Shown here one piece after another: positions 1 through 8,073 of a stretch of DNA of 64,000 bases. The notes beneath the pieces are model-generated. The model was not told where the DNA came from and searched no databases. It saw only the letters and a program-made list of their open reading frames with translations. The DNA comes from Dolosigranulum pigrum ATCC 51524 (lineage in GTDB: Bacteria; Bacillota; Bacilli; Lactobacillales; Carnobacteriaceae_A), in the NCBI RefSeq assembly GCF_000245815.1, contig NZ_JH601104.1, positions 62,001-126,000 of the forward strand. Reading direction: 5' to 3'. Both the position numbers and the translations under genes were made by a program. Position 1 is the stretch's first letter. Each line of letters starts with the position of its first letter.

Positions 1-210
1 ACTTAATAACTTCTCAACAGCTATTGTATGGTTTTCCATATCTTCAATGGTTTCATACTTTTGGCCATCTCCATATTTGATCGTAAAGATTGAATCATTC
101 AACCCAATACGCTCAACAATTCCTGATGCTAAGACTTCCTCAGCAGGCATCTCGAATAATTTCCACTTCAAACTAGAACTTCCAGCGTTAATTGCAATTG
201 TTTTTGACAT
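1..210 (-). CDS. ackA: Acetate kinase, N-terminal part (runs off the window start)
   Basis: Only the first 70 codons are present; the rest lies before base 1. The N-terminus reads MSKTIAINAGSSSLKWKLFE, the AckA phosphate-binding start with the conserved N-A-G-S-S-S-L-K segment. The enzyme interconverts acetyl phosphate plus ADP and acetate plus ATP in the cytoplasm. The ATG follows AAAGGAGAG at good spacing. It sits 36 bases downstream of a YtxK-like methyltransferase gene on the same strand, the order also seen in Bacillus (ytxK-ackA), so the two are probably co-transcribed. Confidence 0.93.
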   Translation of the reverse strand, partial: MSKTIAINAGSSSLKWKLFEMPAEEVLASGIVERIGLNDSIFTIKYGDGQKYETIEDMENHTIAVEKLLS

Positions 211-246
211 TAATCTCTCTCCTTTTAGATAGTTAAATTACATAGT

Positions 247-1257
247 TTATATTATATGATCATTCTTCCAAATATTGATTTCACCTAAAAATTCTTTCAT
301 TTGCGTTGGATCATTAAATGATGGGGCTGTGCCTAAGAGCACTTCTGATGCTTGGGTTGACGATTCTGACTGTTTTTGCACGATAAGAATCGACTTACGG
401 GCCGCTTCCGTCTTAAACATGTCCTTAGGTAATTGAATAAAGCCTTGGAAATGCCCAACTGATTGAATATACGTTAGTAGCTGCTTCCCTTCTACTGAAT
501 CAAAGAGATTACTTGGCACAATATAAAACCCAAAGCCACCCGGTCGCAGATAGTGCAAGCCTTGTTCAAGCATCAGATGATGAACATAAGAATGCCCTTC
601 TTCCCGTGCTGTCTTAAAACGGGCTGCATTCTGATCGACAGGATAATATCCGATTGGTAAGTCACCCACCATAACATCAACCGGTTCTAATAATAAATTT
701 TGTAAGCTGTCTTGATGATACAACGTCATATCCAACTGTTGTAAAGCCGAACTCATTGACGCTAATGAAATCAGTAATTCATCATTCTCAATCCCTGTCA
801 TCGTCACTTGGCGCTTACCTGACGTAAGGAAATGATAAATGGTAAATAATAGATTCCCTGTCCCTAATGTTAAATCAGCGATAGACAATATTTTTTCAGT
901 CGCTGGTTGAGCAATTATTTCAATTAGGTAGGCAATGAAGGATGCGATAGAATCTGGTGTCATCTGATGGTTCGGTTGGATATAATCAGCTCGCATTCCT
1001 TTGATGAACAGAAGCTGAAGCGCTTTTCGCACGTCTTCTGAAGTATATGCATTTAAATCAATTGGTTTATAAATAGTTTCCAATTGCTTAACTACAGTTG
1101 GACTAGGAATGCCGTCCTTCACTAACACATCGCCATTTGCTAATAGATTCTCACCTGATTCGATAAGTGCTTCCAAATATGAAAACCCTGCATCTTCTTG
1201 CAAAAGCTGTACTGATTGATCTAATTGTTCAAATAATACTGATTCCGTAAGTGACAC
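247..1257 (-). CDS. Class I SAM-dependent methyltransferase, YtxK family
   Basis: A 336-residue protein of the N-6 DNA methylase-like YtxK family. Visible motifs are the SAM-binding loop DLTLGTGNLL near residue 128 and a GDLPIGYYP segment near residue 198, which stands where NPPY-type catalytic loops sit in amino-methyltransferases. The N-terminal 100 residues are helical and lack motifs. The start is GTG, seven bases after AAGGGGG. No restriction or specificity partner is nearby, so a housekeeping role is more likely than a restriction-modification role; the substrate is unknown. Upstream of ackA, as in other Firmicutes. Confidence 0.82.
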   Translation of the reverse strand: MSLTESVLFEQLDQSVQLLQEDAGFSYLEALIESGENLLANGDVLVKDGIPSPTVVKQLETIYKPIDLNAYTSEDVRKALQLLFIKGMRADYIQPNHQMTPDSIASFIAYLIEIIAQPATEKILSIADLTLGTGNLLFTIYHFLTSGKRQVTMTGIENDELLISLASMSSALQQLDMTLYHQDSLQNLLLEPVDVMVGDLPIGYYPVDQNAARFKTAREEGHSYVHHLMLEQGLHYLRPGGFGFYIVPSNLFDSVEGKQLLTYIQSVGHFQGFIQLPKDMFKTEAARKSILIVQKQSESSTQASEVLLGTAPSFNDPTQMKEFLGEINIWKNDHII

Positions 1258-1390
1258 AAGACAGCCCCCTTATAATGTATTTTAGCGAACTACCTTAATT
1301 CTAGAGGATCTTACTCAAAAATTCAAGTTATCCGCTTTATTACGTAGCAAAATTTCGACTTGATCATATTCATTCAATTATATAAACAGC

Positions 1391-1423
1391 AAAAAACTCT
1401 CTATCAAAATAGAGAGTTTTATA
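1391..1423 (-). terminator. Terminator of the rplU-prp-rpmA operon
   Basis: A 12-base perfect stem AAAACTCTCTAT/ATAGAGAGTTTT with a four-base loop, followed on the minus strand by a T run, eight bases after the rpmA stop codon. Confidence 0.85.
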
Positions 1424-1430
1424 CCATAAT

Positions 1431-1715
1431 TTAGTTGGCAATTGGATAAACAGAAACTTGGCGCTTGCCTTTCCCTTTGCGTTCAAATTTAACGATACCG
1501 TCAATTTTAGCAAAAAGGGTGTCATCGCCACCACGTCCTACGTTAAATCCTGGGTGAATTTTAGTTCCGCGTTGACGGAAAATGATTGATCCACCTGTTA
1601 CTGCTTGGCCGTCACCGGCTTTCGCTCCAAGACGTTTGGATTCAGAATCGCGACCGTTCTGTGTTGAACCGCCACCTTTTTTCTTCGCAAAAAATTGTAA
1701 GTTCATTTTCAACAT
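1431..1715 (-). CDS. rpmA: 50S ribosomal protein L27 with cleavable N-terminal extension
   Basis: Large-subunit protein L27 (94 residues). The body KKKGGGSTQNGRDS and the Gly/Lys-rich centre are typical. The product begins MLKMNLQFFAKKKGGG; in Firmicutes the leader up to LQFF is removed before the Ala by the Prp protease, exposing the tail that reaches the peptidyl-transferase centre. The ATG at 1715 is six bases after GGAGGT; an upstream in-frame GTG at 1730 overlaps that site and is rejected. Follows prp in the rplU-prp-rpmA operon, with the terminator directly downstream. Confidence 0.97.
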   Translation of the reverse strand: MLKMNLQFFAKKKGGGSTQNGRDSESKRLGAKAGDGQAVTGGSIIFRQRGTKIHPGFNVGRGGDDTLFAKIDGIVKFERKGKGKRQVSVYPIAN

Positions 1716-1729
1716 ATTCAGCACCTCCA

Positions 1730-2062
1730 CTATGCTCTATTGTTTACTTGGATAAATTCTCCATATTGTTCTTCAATTGATTCAAGGCCTTGCTTCAAGT
1801 GGTTAAATAATAATTGGACTTGCTTATCATCAAGTGCTTCCTGCTCGAGTGTCGCATAAAAGTAACCACCTTCGTCAGGATCTGCTTGATCGATAATCGG
1901 CTGGTAAGCCAACAATGCTTCCATACTATTAACCGTTGCAAAAACAAGAGCGGTTACTGCTGAGCAGACTATATCGTATCCGTAAGGGCCACTATCTGCA
2001 TGACCAACTACTTCAATCGATGTAATCAAATCGCCCTGATAACTAAATGTCGCTTGAATCAT
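1730..2062 (-). CDS. prp: Ribosomal-processing cysteine protease Prp
   Basis: A 110-residue protein of the YsxB/Prp family, which cuts the N-terminal extension from ribosomal protein L27. The conserved block GHADSGPYGYDIVCSAVTAL (residues about 20-39) holds the catalytic His and Cys. The gene lies between rplU and rpmA, its usual place, and the adjacent L27 carries the matching LQFF-A cleavage site. The start is ATG at 2062, 15 bases after the rplU stop. Confidence 0.95.
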   Translation of the reverse strand: MIQATFSYQGDLITSIEVVGHADSGPYGYDIVCSAVTALVFATVNSMEALLAYQPIIDQADPDEGGYFYATLEQEALDDKQVQLLFNHLKQGLESIEEQYGEFIQVNNRA

Positions 2063-2076
2063 AAGTAACTCACATT

Positions 2077-2385
2077 CTATGAATTAATTTTGTTCACTGT
2101 CAACTTAGTGTATGGTTGACGGTGACCTTGTTTTCTGTGAGAATCTTTACGGCGTAGGTAACGGTATGTGACTACTTTACGTTGACGACCTTGTTTTTCA
2201 ATAGTCGCTTCAACTGTTGCGCCGTCTACTAATGGAGCACCGACTTTTGCGTCTTCGCCTCCAACAAACAACACTTCATCGAATGTCACAGTGTCTCCTG
2301 CTTCACCTTCTAATTTCTCAACATAAATCTCTTGGCCTTCTTCAACTCTTAGTTGTTTTCCGCCAGTCTTAATAATTGCATACAT
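2077..2385 (-). CDS. rplU: 50S ribosomal protein L21
   Basis: A 102-residue large-subunit protein. It starts MYAIIKTGGKQLRVEEGQ, the L21 signature, and ends with the conserved HRQPYTKLTV segment. The ATG follows TAGGAGGTG by nine bases. First gene of rplU-prp-rpmA and preceded by a structured leader likely to mediate regulation by a ribosomal protein. Confidence 0.97.
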   Translation of the reverse strand: MYAIIKTGGKQLRVEEGQEIYVEKLEGEAGDTVTFDEVLFVGGEDAKVGAPLVDGATVEATIEKQGRQRKVVTYRYLRRKDSHRKQGHRQPYTKLTVNKINS

Positions 2386-2530
2386 GTTTGTTGCACCTCC
2401 TAATATTTTGTCGATGAATCGTTTAAAGTCCCATTCATCAAAACTCAGACTCGCCGCGGCAAGTGGCTGTTAAGCACTTCTAGACTTACACGCGAGCGGT
2501 TGTAGCTGTGAGGTTCACAAATACAACATT
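2386..2530 (-). promoter_or_regulatory. Probable L21 leader (ribosomal protein autoregulatory RNA)
   Basis: About 140 bases directly before rplU contain several short G+C-rich inverted segments (for example around CCACTTGCCGCGGCGAGTC and the paired ATGAATGG...ACGATTCAT region). Low-GC Gram-positives commonly carry the L21 leader RNA here, thought to bind a product of the operon. I assign it from position and structure, not from a covariance search. The 3' limit is the rplU ribosome binding site; the 5' limit is approximate. Confidence 0.5.
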
Positions 2531-2597
2531 AATATTATAGCAATTTTTCTTCGTGACGTCAACTATATTGAATGATTTTATCCTGTTATTTCAACGA

Positions 2598-3281
2598 TTA
2601 GCCTTCATAATGATGAATTTCATTAACAATCGTGTCAATCTCAGGTCGAACGTGCTCGATATTGGTCACATCAGTCGCTTCTAAGACCCCGCGTTCATTT
2701 ATAAAATATGCTCTTGGCGTATAATTAGATTTTTCATCCAAGGTATGGCGGATTGAATACGTGTGGCGATTAATTCGTATTTCAGAATTAGTCGAAAAAG
2801 TTCCCACAATAACGGCGCGATCATTCCCACTTGCTCCGGCATAAGCTACACCATCATGTCGACCAATGATATAAATATTACCAGCTGCTCGCACAAAGCC
2901 ACCGGGTTCAATATCTCCAACCAACAGCAAATCCCCGCTCGCTTCTAAAATATCGCCCGCTTCAACTGTTCGAAACTCAACACGAAGCGCTGTATTTTTA
3001 TGCCACTTCAATGCCTGGCGCTTTGTTAACACATTTGATGTGAATAAAACAGACCATTCTGAACGTGATTCAATAATATTCGTATACAATTGCTTATACT
3101 CAAATGGCAAAATACGATTACCTGAATCAATAATAAGATCGAATGCTTCTTTCGCTTTTGGTTGTTCTAACAATTCCGTTGCAAACTCTTTTAACTCGCG
3201 GGCGAACTCGTCTAGCGATGCTTCCGCAGTCAAAAGCAAGCGATATTCAGTGTTGTTTGCTTTGATTGTATAAGTCTTCAT
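2598..3281 (-). CDS. minC: Septum site-determining protein MinC
   Basis: A 227-residue inhibitor of FtsZ assembly that helps place the division septum. The C-terminal beta-helix domain is clear: GDLLLVGDIEPGGFVRAAG and the following IYIIGRHDGVAYAGA repeats (about residues 115-155), which form the dimer and MinD-binding face. The N-terminal 100 residues match the weaker FtsZ-inhibiting domain. The ATG at 3281 follows AAGGAGTG and abuts the mreD stop. Odd point: the next gene in the transcription direction is rplU, not the usual minD. Confidence 0.9.
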   Translation of the reverse strand: MKTYTIKANNTEYRLLLTAEASLDEFARELKEFATELLEQPKAKEAFDLIIDSGNRILPFEYKQLYTNIIESRSEWSVLFTSNVLTKRQALKWHKNTALRVEFRTVEAGDILEASGDLLLVGDIEPGGFVRAAGNIYIIGRHDGVAYAGASGNDRAVIVGTFSTNSEIRINRHTYSIRHTLDEKSNYTPRAYFINERGVLEATDVTNIEHVRPEIDTIVNEIHHYEG

Positions 3282-3811
3282 TAAAACACACTCCTTGAAT
3301 CAGAGAAATCCGTTAAAAATCGTTCCACCACACCATAAGCCAGCACAAAAATAATACCGTTAAAGATCAAAGTTCCTCCTAAATGGTGGGCAAAGAAATA
3401 GTCATACGAGACAGAAATCAGATTAATCGTGTTATATACACTAAACACAAACAATTCCATGACGGTTAACATTAATATACCCACGATTGAATATACAGCC
3501 AAACTCGGCTTCACATAAAGGCGCAGTTGATAAATGAGGTACACCATGAGACATACGGCCCCTAAATAAATACCCAAAAAACCAGTGAAATAAGAATCAT
3601 ACAAAAAGCCGAAGATTAACGTTAATGTCAGCAGATGCCCTTTCGATAAATACAAACTTAGTAGCATTAACCCGACAATTGTTAGGCGTGGTGTCACATA
3701 ACCTAAACTTGTATAAAGCACTTGGTTAAAGTAACTAGCAATTAACCCGTCAAATAAGAGCAATACCAGTAACATGCCAGCCGGAAATATACTTTTTTTC
3801 CATTGGTGCAT
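3281..3811 (-). CDS. mreD: Rod shape-determining protein MreD
   Basis: A 176-residue integral membrane protein with about five hydrophobic segments. MreD works with MreC in the elongation machinery that directs lateral wall synthesis. The family has weak sequence motifs; the assignment rests on size, membrane topology and position between mreC and minC. Its ATG overlaps the mreC stop (TAATG), so translation is probably coupled. Confidence 0.88.
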   Translation of the reverse strand: MHQWKKSIFPAGMLLVLLLFDGLIASYFNQVLYTSLGYVTPRLTIVGLMLLSLYLSKGHLLTLTLIFGFLYDSYFTGFLGIYLGAVCLMVYLIYQLRLYVKPSLAVYSIVGILMLTVMELFVFSVYNTINLISVSYDYFFAHHLGGTLIFNGIIFVLAYGVVERFLTDFSDSRSVF

Positions 3812-4770
3812 TATTGGTCCTCACTTTCTGCCGATTGATCCTGCTCTGGAGTCGCTTGATCATTCACTGTAGTATCAGTAGTTTCATCTGTCTGCTCTGA
3901 AGGATTTTTTTGTGCTGAGAAGACAGTTTCCGCACTACGCTCAATAACTGATACAATACGAATATTATTAAAATCCGACAGTGGCTTAATAAAGACTAGA
4001 CGCTCCAAGCCTTGTTCATCTAAGCGAACAGCTTCGACTTCTCCAATGACCAAACCACGTGGGAAAGCGCCACCTAAGCCGGAAGTCGCCACCAAAGTAC
4101 CCGGCTTGATTTCCACATCCGATGTAATTTGGCTCATTACTAATTGGTTCGTATCGGTCTTATATTCTGAAATAATTCCTTGAATGGCTTCTTCTTCCTC
4201 ATCTAGAATAATTTCACTCGATACTTTACTTGCTGACAAGTCAACATTGCTAATCAACGTTACTTTAGAACTTGTCGGATTGGTCTCCGAAATATAGCCA
4301 ACCAAGCCGTTGTTATTCATAACCGGCATTCCGCGTTCCATACCATTCATAGTCCCCAAATCAATGATGACTTGATTAATCCATTGATCTGGATTTCTAG
4401 AAATCACATTTCCTCGACGGACTGTATATTCTGTCACCAACTCTTCCAGTCCTAATTCATCTTTCAATTGCTGATTTTCACTCTTCAAGGCCGCGATTGC
4501 TGCTTCCTTCTCGTGAATAGCGTCTAACTGTCCTTTTAGGCGCTGATTTTCCTCATACGTGCTCTGCACATCGTTAACTGAATCAACCACACCAAAGATT
4601 GCATTTGTCGGCTTAGAAAGTAACCGTCCCACTACGCCAGTTACATCATTGGCTCCGCTCTGAACGATATTACCTCCACGCGAACTTAGAGAAAAAGTAA
4701 TTAAAGAAATAAAAATAAGTACACTAATTAGTAACATAATCATTTTTTTGTTGGTTAAAAAACGATTCAT
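3811..4770 (-). CDS. mreC: Rod shape-determining protein MreC
   Basis: A 319-residue protein with one N-terminal membrane anchor (about residues 10-28), a coiled coil (about 65-105) and the two-barrel MreC domain (about 115-270; visible GNVISRNPDQWINQVIIDLG, then GMPVMNNNGLVGYI). The last 40 residues are a Thr/Glu/Asp/Gln-rich acidic tail outside the conserved domain. MreC is an extracytoplasmic scaffold of the elongasome. It starts an mreC-mreD-minC operon; mreB is not adjacent. The ATG follows GTGTGAGGA. Confidence 0.93.
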   Translation of the reverse strand: MNRFLTNKKMIMLLISVLIFISLITFSLSSRGGNIVQSGANDVTGVVGRLLSKPTNAIFGVVDSVNDVQSTYEENQRLKGQLDAIHEKEAAIAALKSENQQLKDELGLEELVTEYTVRRGNVISRNPDQWINQVIIDLGTMNGMERGMPVMNNNGLVGYISETNPTSSKVTLISNVDLSASKVSSEIILDEEEEAIQGIISEYKTDTNQLVMSQITSDVEIKPGTLVATSGLGGAFPRGLVIGEVEAVRLDEQGLERLVFIKPLSDFNNIRIVSVIERSAETVFSAQKNPSEQTDETTDTTVNDQATPEQDQSAESEDQ

Positions 4771-4861
4771 TCCTCACACCCCGAATCTATATCTTCCACT
4801 ATTTTATCATACCCGACACATAAATCGTAATCTAATTCACGAAAAAATATAATTAATTTGA

Positions 4862-4894
4862 AAAAGGCAAGACCACGAGGGTCTTGCCTTTTCT
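4862..4894 (-). terminator. Terminator downstream of the cold-shock gene
   Basis: Stem AAAGGCAAGACC/GGTCTTGCCTTT with a short loop and a T-rich tail on both strands, 15 bases after the stop codon. Confidence 0.85.
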
Positions 4895-4908
4895 CAGTTA
4901 ATATTAGA

Positions 4909-5115
4909 TTAGTCGACTACTTTGTCCACGTTTGCTGCTTGTGGTCCACGGTCGCCTTCTTCGATATCAAACGTTACTGCTTGACCTTCATCTAAAGTTT
5001 TGAAACCTTCATCGTTAATTGCTGAGAAGTGTACGAATACGTCGTCGCCACCTTCACGCTCGATAAATCCAAAACCTTTTTCTGCGTTAAACCATTTTAC
5101 TGTACCATTTTCCAT
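4909..5115 (-). CDS. Cold-shock protein, CspA family
   Basis: A 68-residue single-stranded nucleic acid-binding protein of one OB fold. RNP1 is KGFGFIE (about residues 16-22) and RNP2 is VFVHFSAI (about 29-36). It starts MENGTVKWFN. The ATG at 5115 lies behind AGGAGGAATTGTAAC; a longer open frame exists but has no binding site and extends into the leader. The long leader suggests post-transcriptional control, as in other cold-shock genes. The Csp paralogue cannot be decided from sequence alone. Confidence 0.95.
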   Translation of the reverse strand: MENGTVKWFNAEKGFGFIEREGGDDVFVHFSAINDEGFKTLDEGQAVTFDIEEGDRGPQAANVDKVVD

Positions 5116-5270
5116 GTTACAATTCCTCCTCGTGCTTATGCACATTATATTAACATTCTTGCTAAAGTACGAATAGGAATATTGTTTCAAATATAACTCT
5201 ACTTTAATACTCTTCTTTCCCTAACAAAATGTCTTGAGTACATCTTATCACATTAAAAAATAAAGTACAA
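5116..5270 (-). promoter_or_regulatory. Promoter and long 5' leader of the cold-shock gene
   Basis: A promoter reads TTGTAC (5265-5270) - 17 bases - TAAGAT (5242-5247) on the minus strand. Transcription from it would leave an untranslated leader of about 120 bases before the ATG, as expected for temperature-responsive csp mRNAs. I see no conserved cold box that I can name. Confidence 0.6.
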
Positions 5271-5348
5271 GGAATTTATCAATATTTGTTGTTTCTTTTC
5301 TCAAAAGTGGCATATTTTTTAGTTTTTTCCCTAAAATACCCCTTTTTA

Positions 5349-5377
5349 TTGATAATTATCGGGAATTTCTTTACACT
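5349..5377 (+). promoter_or_regulatory. Candidate promoter of dsdA
   Basis: TTGATA (5349-5354) - 17 bases - TACACT (5372-5377), about 110 bases before the dsdA start. The 5116-5490 interval otherwise holds the divergent csp leader and an A/T-rich dsdA leader with no feature I recognise. Confidence 0.5.
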
Positions 5378-5490
5378 AGAAGGTGGCTATGAACATAAAT
5401 GATGAGATTCATTGCAATTGATCGTGCGTTTATATTCATTTTTGTTCTTAAGCGATATCGTACACTATTTTTACTAGGAGGAATGAGATA

Positions 5491-6831
5491 ATGAGTACTA
5501 AGACATGGCTAGATTCTATTCCAGGATTTGATAAGGTAATGAATTATGAGCCTATTTTTTGGATTAATGATCAGTATAAAGGCGTAGATTTCGCTAATCA
5601 AACAACTGATTTTTCATATGCAGATATGGTCGATGCGCGCGAACGCTTGAAGCGCTTTGCCCCTTATTTTAATAAATATTTCCCCGAAACACGGGAACGG
5701 GAGGGTATTATTGAATCAGATATTACCCCTATTCCTGCTTTTAAAGCTTATTTAGAAGATTTCTATGATGTATCCATTAAAGGGGATTTATTCCTCAAGC
5801 GTGATGACACATTGCCAATTGCGGGAACCATTAAGGCGCGCGGAGCCATTTATGAAGTACTCAAGCATGCTGAGTCTCGAGCATTGCAAGCAGGTATTTT
5901 AAGTGGTTACGATGATGACTACACAAAATTTGGTACCGATGAATTCAAAGAAGTTTTTAGTCGCTATAAAGTCATGGTCGGTACAACCGGAAACTTAGGT
6001 ATCAGCGTAGGTGTAATGGCTGCTGCACTCGGTTTCGATGTGACGGTTCATATGTCCGATGAAGCTAAAGAATGGAAAAAGCAACACCTGCGTGATAAAG
6101 GAGCAAATGTCATAGAGCATGAGACTAACTTCACTGAAGCGGTTGAACGGGGACGCGCTCAATCTGATATGGATGCTGATTCATACTTTGTTGATGATGA
6201 ACATTCTCATGACTTATTCTTAGGTTATACTGTTGCCGCTTTGCGTCTAAAAGATCAATTAGATGAGAAAGGTATTGTGGTTGATGAAGATCATCCATTA
6301 TTCGTTTATTCGCCATGTGGTATTGGCGGAAGCCCTGGTGGTACCATGTTTGGCCTGAAGCAGGTCTACGGTGATCATGTCCACTGCTTCTTCGCCCAAC
6401 CGACACATATGCCGTCCATGCTTGTTGGGTTAATGACTGAACGTTACGATAGTGTGTCTGTTTTTGATGCCAATATTGACGCGATAACCAACATGGATGG
6501 GCTAGCAGTCCCAAGAACGTCTGGTTTTGTTGCTGAGCTGATGCACCGTTTCTTCAACGGTGGTTTAACTATTTCTGAAGAAAATCAAAAAATGCACCTA
6601 ACTCAGATGATTGACTTAGAAGACATTCGCCTAGAACCCGCTGCCTTAGCTGGCTTGCCTGGACCAGCTATGCTTTTTGGAACTGATGCCGGTCAACGTT
6701 ATTTGACTGATAATCAGTTGGTAGATAAGATGGAACAAGCCACTCATATTGCTTGGGCGACAGGTGGTAGCATGGTTCCCGAAGCAAGTATGGAAGAATT
6801 TTATCAACAAGGAAAGAACTTATTGCACTGA
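5491..6831 (+). CDS. dsdA: D-serine dehydratase (D-serine ammonia-lyase)
   Basis: A 446-residue PLP enzyme turning D-serine into pyruvate and ammonia; length matches DsdA (about 440). The PLP lysine lies in GTIKARGAIYEVL (about residue 115), the phosphate-binding loop in the Gly-rich YSPCGIGGSPGGTMFGLKQ near residue 274, and the substrate loop in VGTTGNLGISVG near residue 162. The ATG follows AGGAGGAATGAGATA. No DsdC-like regulator or permease is next to it, so this is a stand-alone gene that may serve D-serine detoxification or catabolism. It ends at its own terminator. Confidence 0.93.
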   Translation: MSTKTWLDSIPGFDKVMNYEPIFWINDQYKGVDFANQTTDFSYADMVDARERLKRFAPYFNKYFPETREREGIIESDITPIPAFKAYLEDFYDVSIKGDLFLKRDDTLPIAGTIKARGAIYEVLKHAESRALQAGILSGYDDDYTKFGTDEFKEVFSRYKVMVGTTGNLGISVGVMAAALGFDVTVHMSDEAKEWKKQHLRDKGANVIEHETNFTEAVERGRAQSDMDADSYFVDDEHSHDLFLGYTVAALRLKDQLDEKGIVVDEDHPLFVYSPCGIGGSPGGTMFGLKQVYGDHVHCFFAQPTHMPSMLVGLMTERYDSVSVFDANIDAITNMDGLAVPRTSGFVAELMHRFFNGGLTISEENQKMHLTQMIDLEDIRLEPAALAGLPGPAMLFGTDAGQRYLTDNQLVDKMEQATHIAWATGGSMVPEASMEEFYQQGKNLLH

Positions 6832-6854
6832 TTAAAGACAGCTATAAACAATTT

Positions 6855-6890
6855 AGCGCGTTAACGAGTTTCGTTGGCGCGCTTTCTAAT
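6855..6890 (+). terminator. Terminator of dsdA
   Basis: Stem AGCGCG-TTAACG / CGTTGG-CGCGCT with a short loop, followed by TTCTAATTT; 20 bases after the stop. Confidence 0.7.
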
Positions 6891-6957
6891 TTAGGTTCCC
6901 TTTAAGACCTATTTATGCTACACTTAAATATAATGATTAAAAAGGACGGATAGTCAA

Positions 6958-7776
6958 ATGAAAAAAAGTATATTGGCAGTTTTAACATCACTTAGTTTGT
7001 CGCTGATATTATTAGGATGCAGTCAATCAATGGCCAGTGAACAAACAACCACAGAAAATACCAAAGAAGCTCCTCAAAAATCTTCTGAGCAAACAGCAGA
7101 AACATCTGAACAAACTTCTGTTTTTGATGAATATGGTTTTTTAAAAGAAGAATTAGCCGAATCAGTCTTCGAAGACGAACATCAATGGGTACTTGTAAAT
7201 AAAGAATATGGACTAGCCGCAGATTTTGTTCCGGATAATTTAGTTCCTATTGAGGTCCCTACCGTTAATCAGGTCCCTGAAGTTAATCAGATGAGTGAAG
7301 CAGCCTCTGACCAATTGACCCAACTATTCGATGCTGCCAAACGCGCCGGCCACGACCTCTACGCTATTAGTGGTTACCGCTCATACCAAACTCAAGACAC
7401 TTTATACAACAATTATGTTGCTCAACATGGAGAAGATGCGGCAAATAAATTTAGCGCTCAACCAGGGCATAGTGAACATCAAACCGGACTAGCTATGGAC
7501 ATCACTAGTGCTGCTGTCGATTATGGATTATCACAAGCATTCGGTGAGACCGAAGAAGGCAAATGGCTAGCTGACAATGCCTATCGCTTTGGCTTTGTCC
7601 TAAGTTATCCTCAAGGCAAGGAACATATTACAGGCTATATGTATGAACCATGGCATTTTCGCTATCTCGGGAAAGAACTGGCACAATTATTATACGATCG
7701 CCAGTTAACTTATCAAGAATACTTAGCTGAATTAGATATCATTGACCTCGTTATTCATGAAGAAATGAAAGAATAA
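6958..7776 (+). CDS. D-alanyl-D-alanine carboxypeptidase family lipoprotein (VanY-like)
   Basis: A 272-residue surface lipoprotein. A signal peptide ends in the lipobox ILLGC (Cys about residue 21), then a Thr/Glu/Ser-rich linker to about 60. The peptidase M15B domain covers about 115-250: SGYRSYQTQ, the Zn motif QPGHSEHQTGLAMDI and EPWHFRYLG carry the two His and one Asp that bind zinc. The family trims the terminal D-Ala of peptidoglycan stem peptides. As a lone gene with no vanRS or ligase neighbours it is more likely wall remodelling than glycopeptide resistance. The weak binding site is AAAAGGACGG. Confidence 0.88.
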   Translation: MKKSILAVLTSLSLSLILLGCSQSMASEQTTTENTKEAPQKSSEQTAETSEQTSVFDEYGFLKEELAESVFEDEHQWVLVNKEYGLAADFVPDNLVPIEVPTVNQVPEVNQMSEAASDQLTQLFDAAKRAGHDLYAISGYRSYQTQDTLYNNYVAQHGEDAANKFSAQPGHSEHQTGLAMDITSAAVDYGLSQAFGETEEGKWLADNAYRFGFVLSYPQGKEHITGYMYEPWHFRYLGKELAQLLYDRQLTYQEYLAELDIIDLVIHEEMKE

Positions 7777-7782
7777 CCATTT

Positions 7783-7821
7783 AAAAAGGAGCCACTAAAA
7801 TAATAGTGAGCTCCTTTTTTT
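7783..7821. terminator. Bidirectional terminator
   Basis: Stem AAAAAGGAGC..CTA / TAG..GCTCCTTTTTT between convergent genes; T runs on both strands. Confidence 0.85.
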
Positions 7822-7825
7822 AGGA

Positions 7826-8002
7826 TTAATGTCTTGGTCGCTTGCGGTTGTTGATCTTATCAGCTAAACCTGATAACAATAAAGACAAAATAACATAAAC
7901 AGTTCCGGTAATTACCATCTCTGTCGTAGAAGGTCCAATCGTCAACAATACCATCGCTGCCAATCCAATCAAAATCGCTTGAAAGATTATATGTAAAATC
8001 AT
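7826..8002 (-). CDS. Small two-helix membrane protein of unknown function
   Basis: A 58-residue protein beginning MILHIIFQAILIGLAAMVLL, with two hydrophobic segments and a basic C-terminus (KINNRKRPRH), so probably inserted with the tail inside. The ATG at 8002 is seven bases after GAAAGG; a TTG at 8008 is less well placed. It lies downstream of radC and ends before a bidirectional terminator. I do not recognise the family and infer no function. Confidence 0.5.
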   Translation of the reverse strand: MILHIIFQAILIGLAAMVLLTIGPSTTEMVITGTVYVILSLLLSGLADKINNRKRPRH

Positions 8003-8073
8003 AGGCAATCCTTTCTGTTCTATTCTCTACACGTAATATGATACTACATATCACCAAAAATAACCAGAATCTC

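Noticed and set aside
247..1257. Restriction-modification methyltransferase
   Set aside because: The N-6 methylase-like fold is present, but there is no endonuclease or specificity gene, and the place next to ackA is that of the housekeeping YtxK family.
6131..6514. 127-codon open frame antisense to dsdA
   Set aside because: Lies inside a clearly conserved enzyme, has no ribosome binding site and no recognisable motif; it is a by-product of dsdA codon use.
6958..7776. Glycopeptide resistance gene vanY
   Set aside because: The peptidase belongs to the VanY-type family, but no vanHAX, vanRS or ligase genes are present, so a resistance call is not supported.
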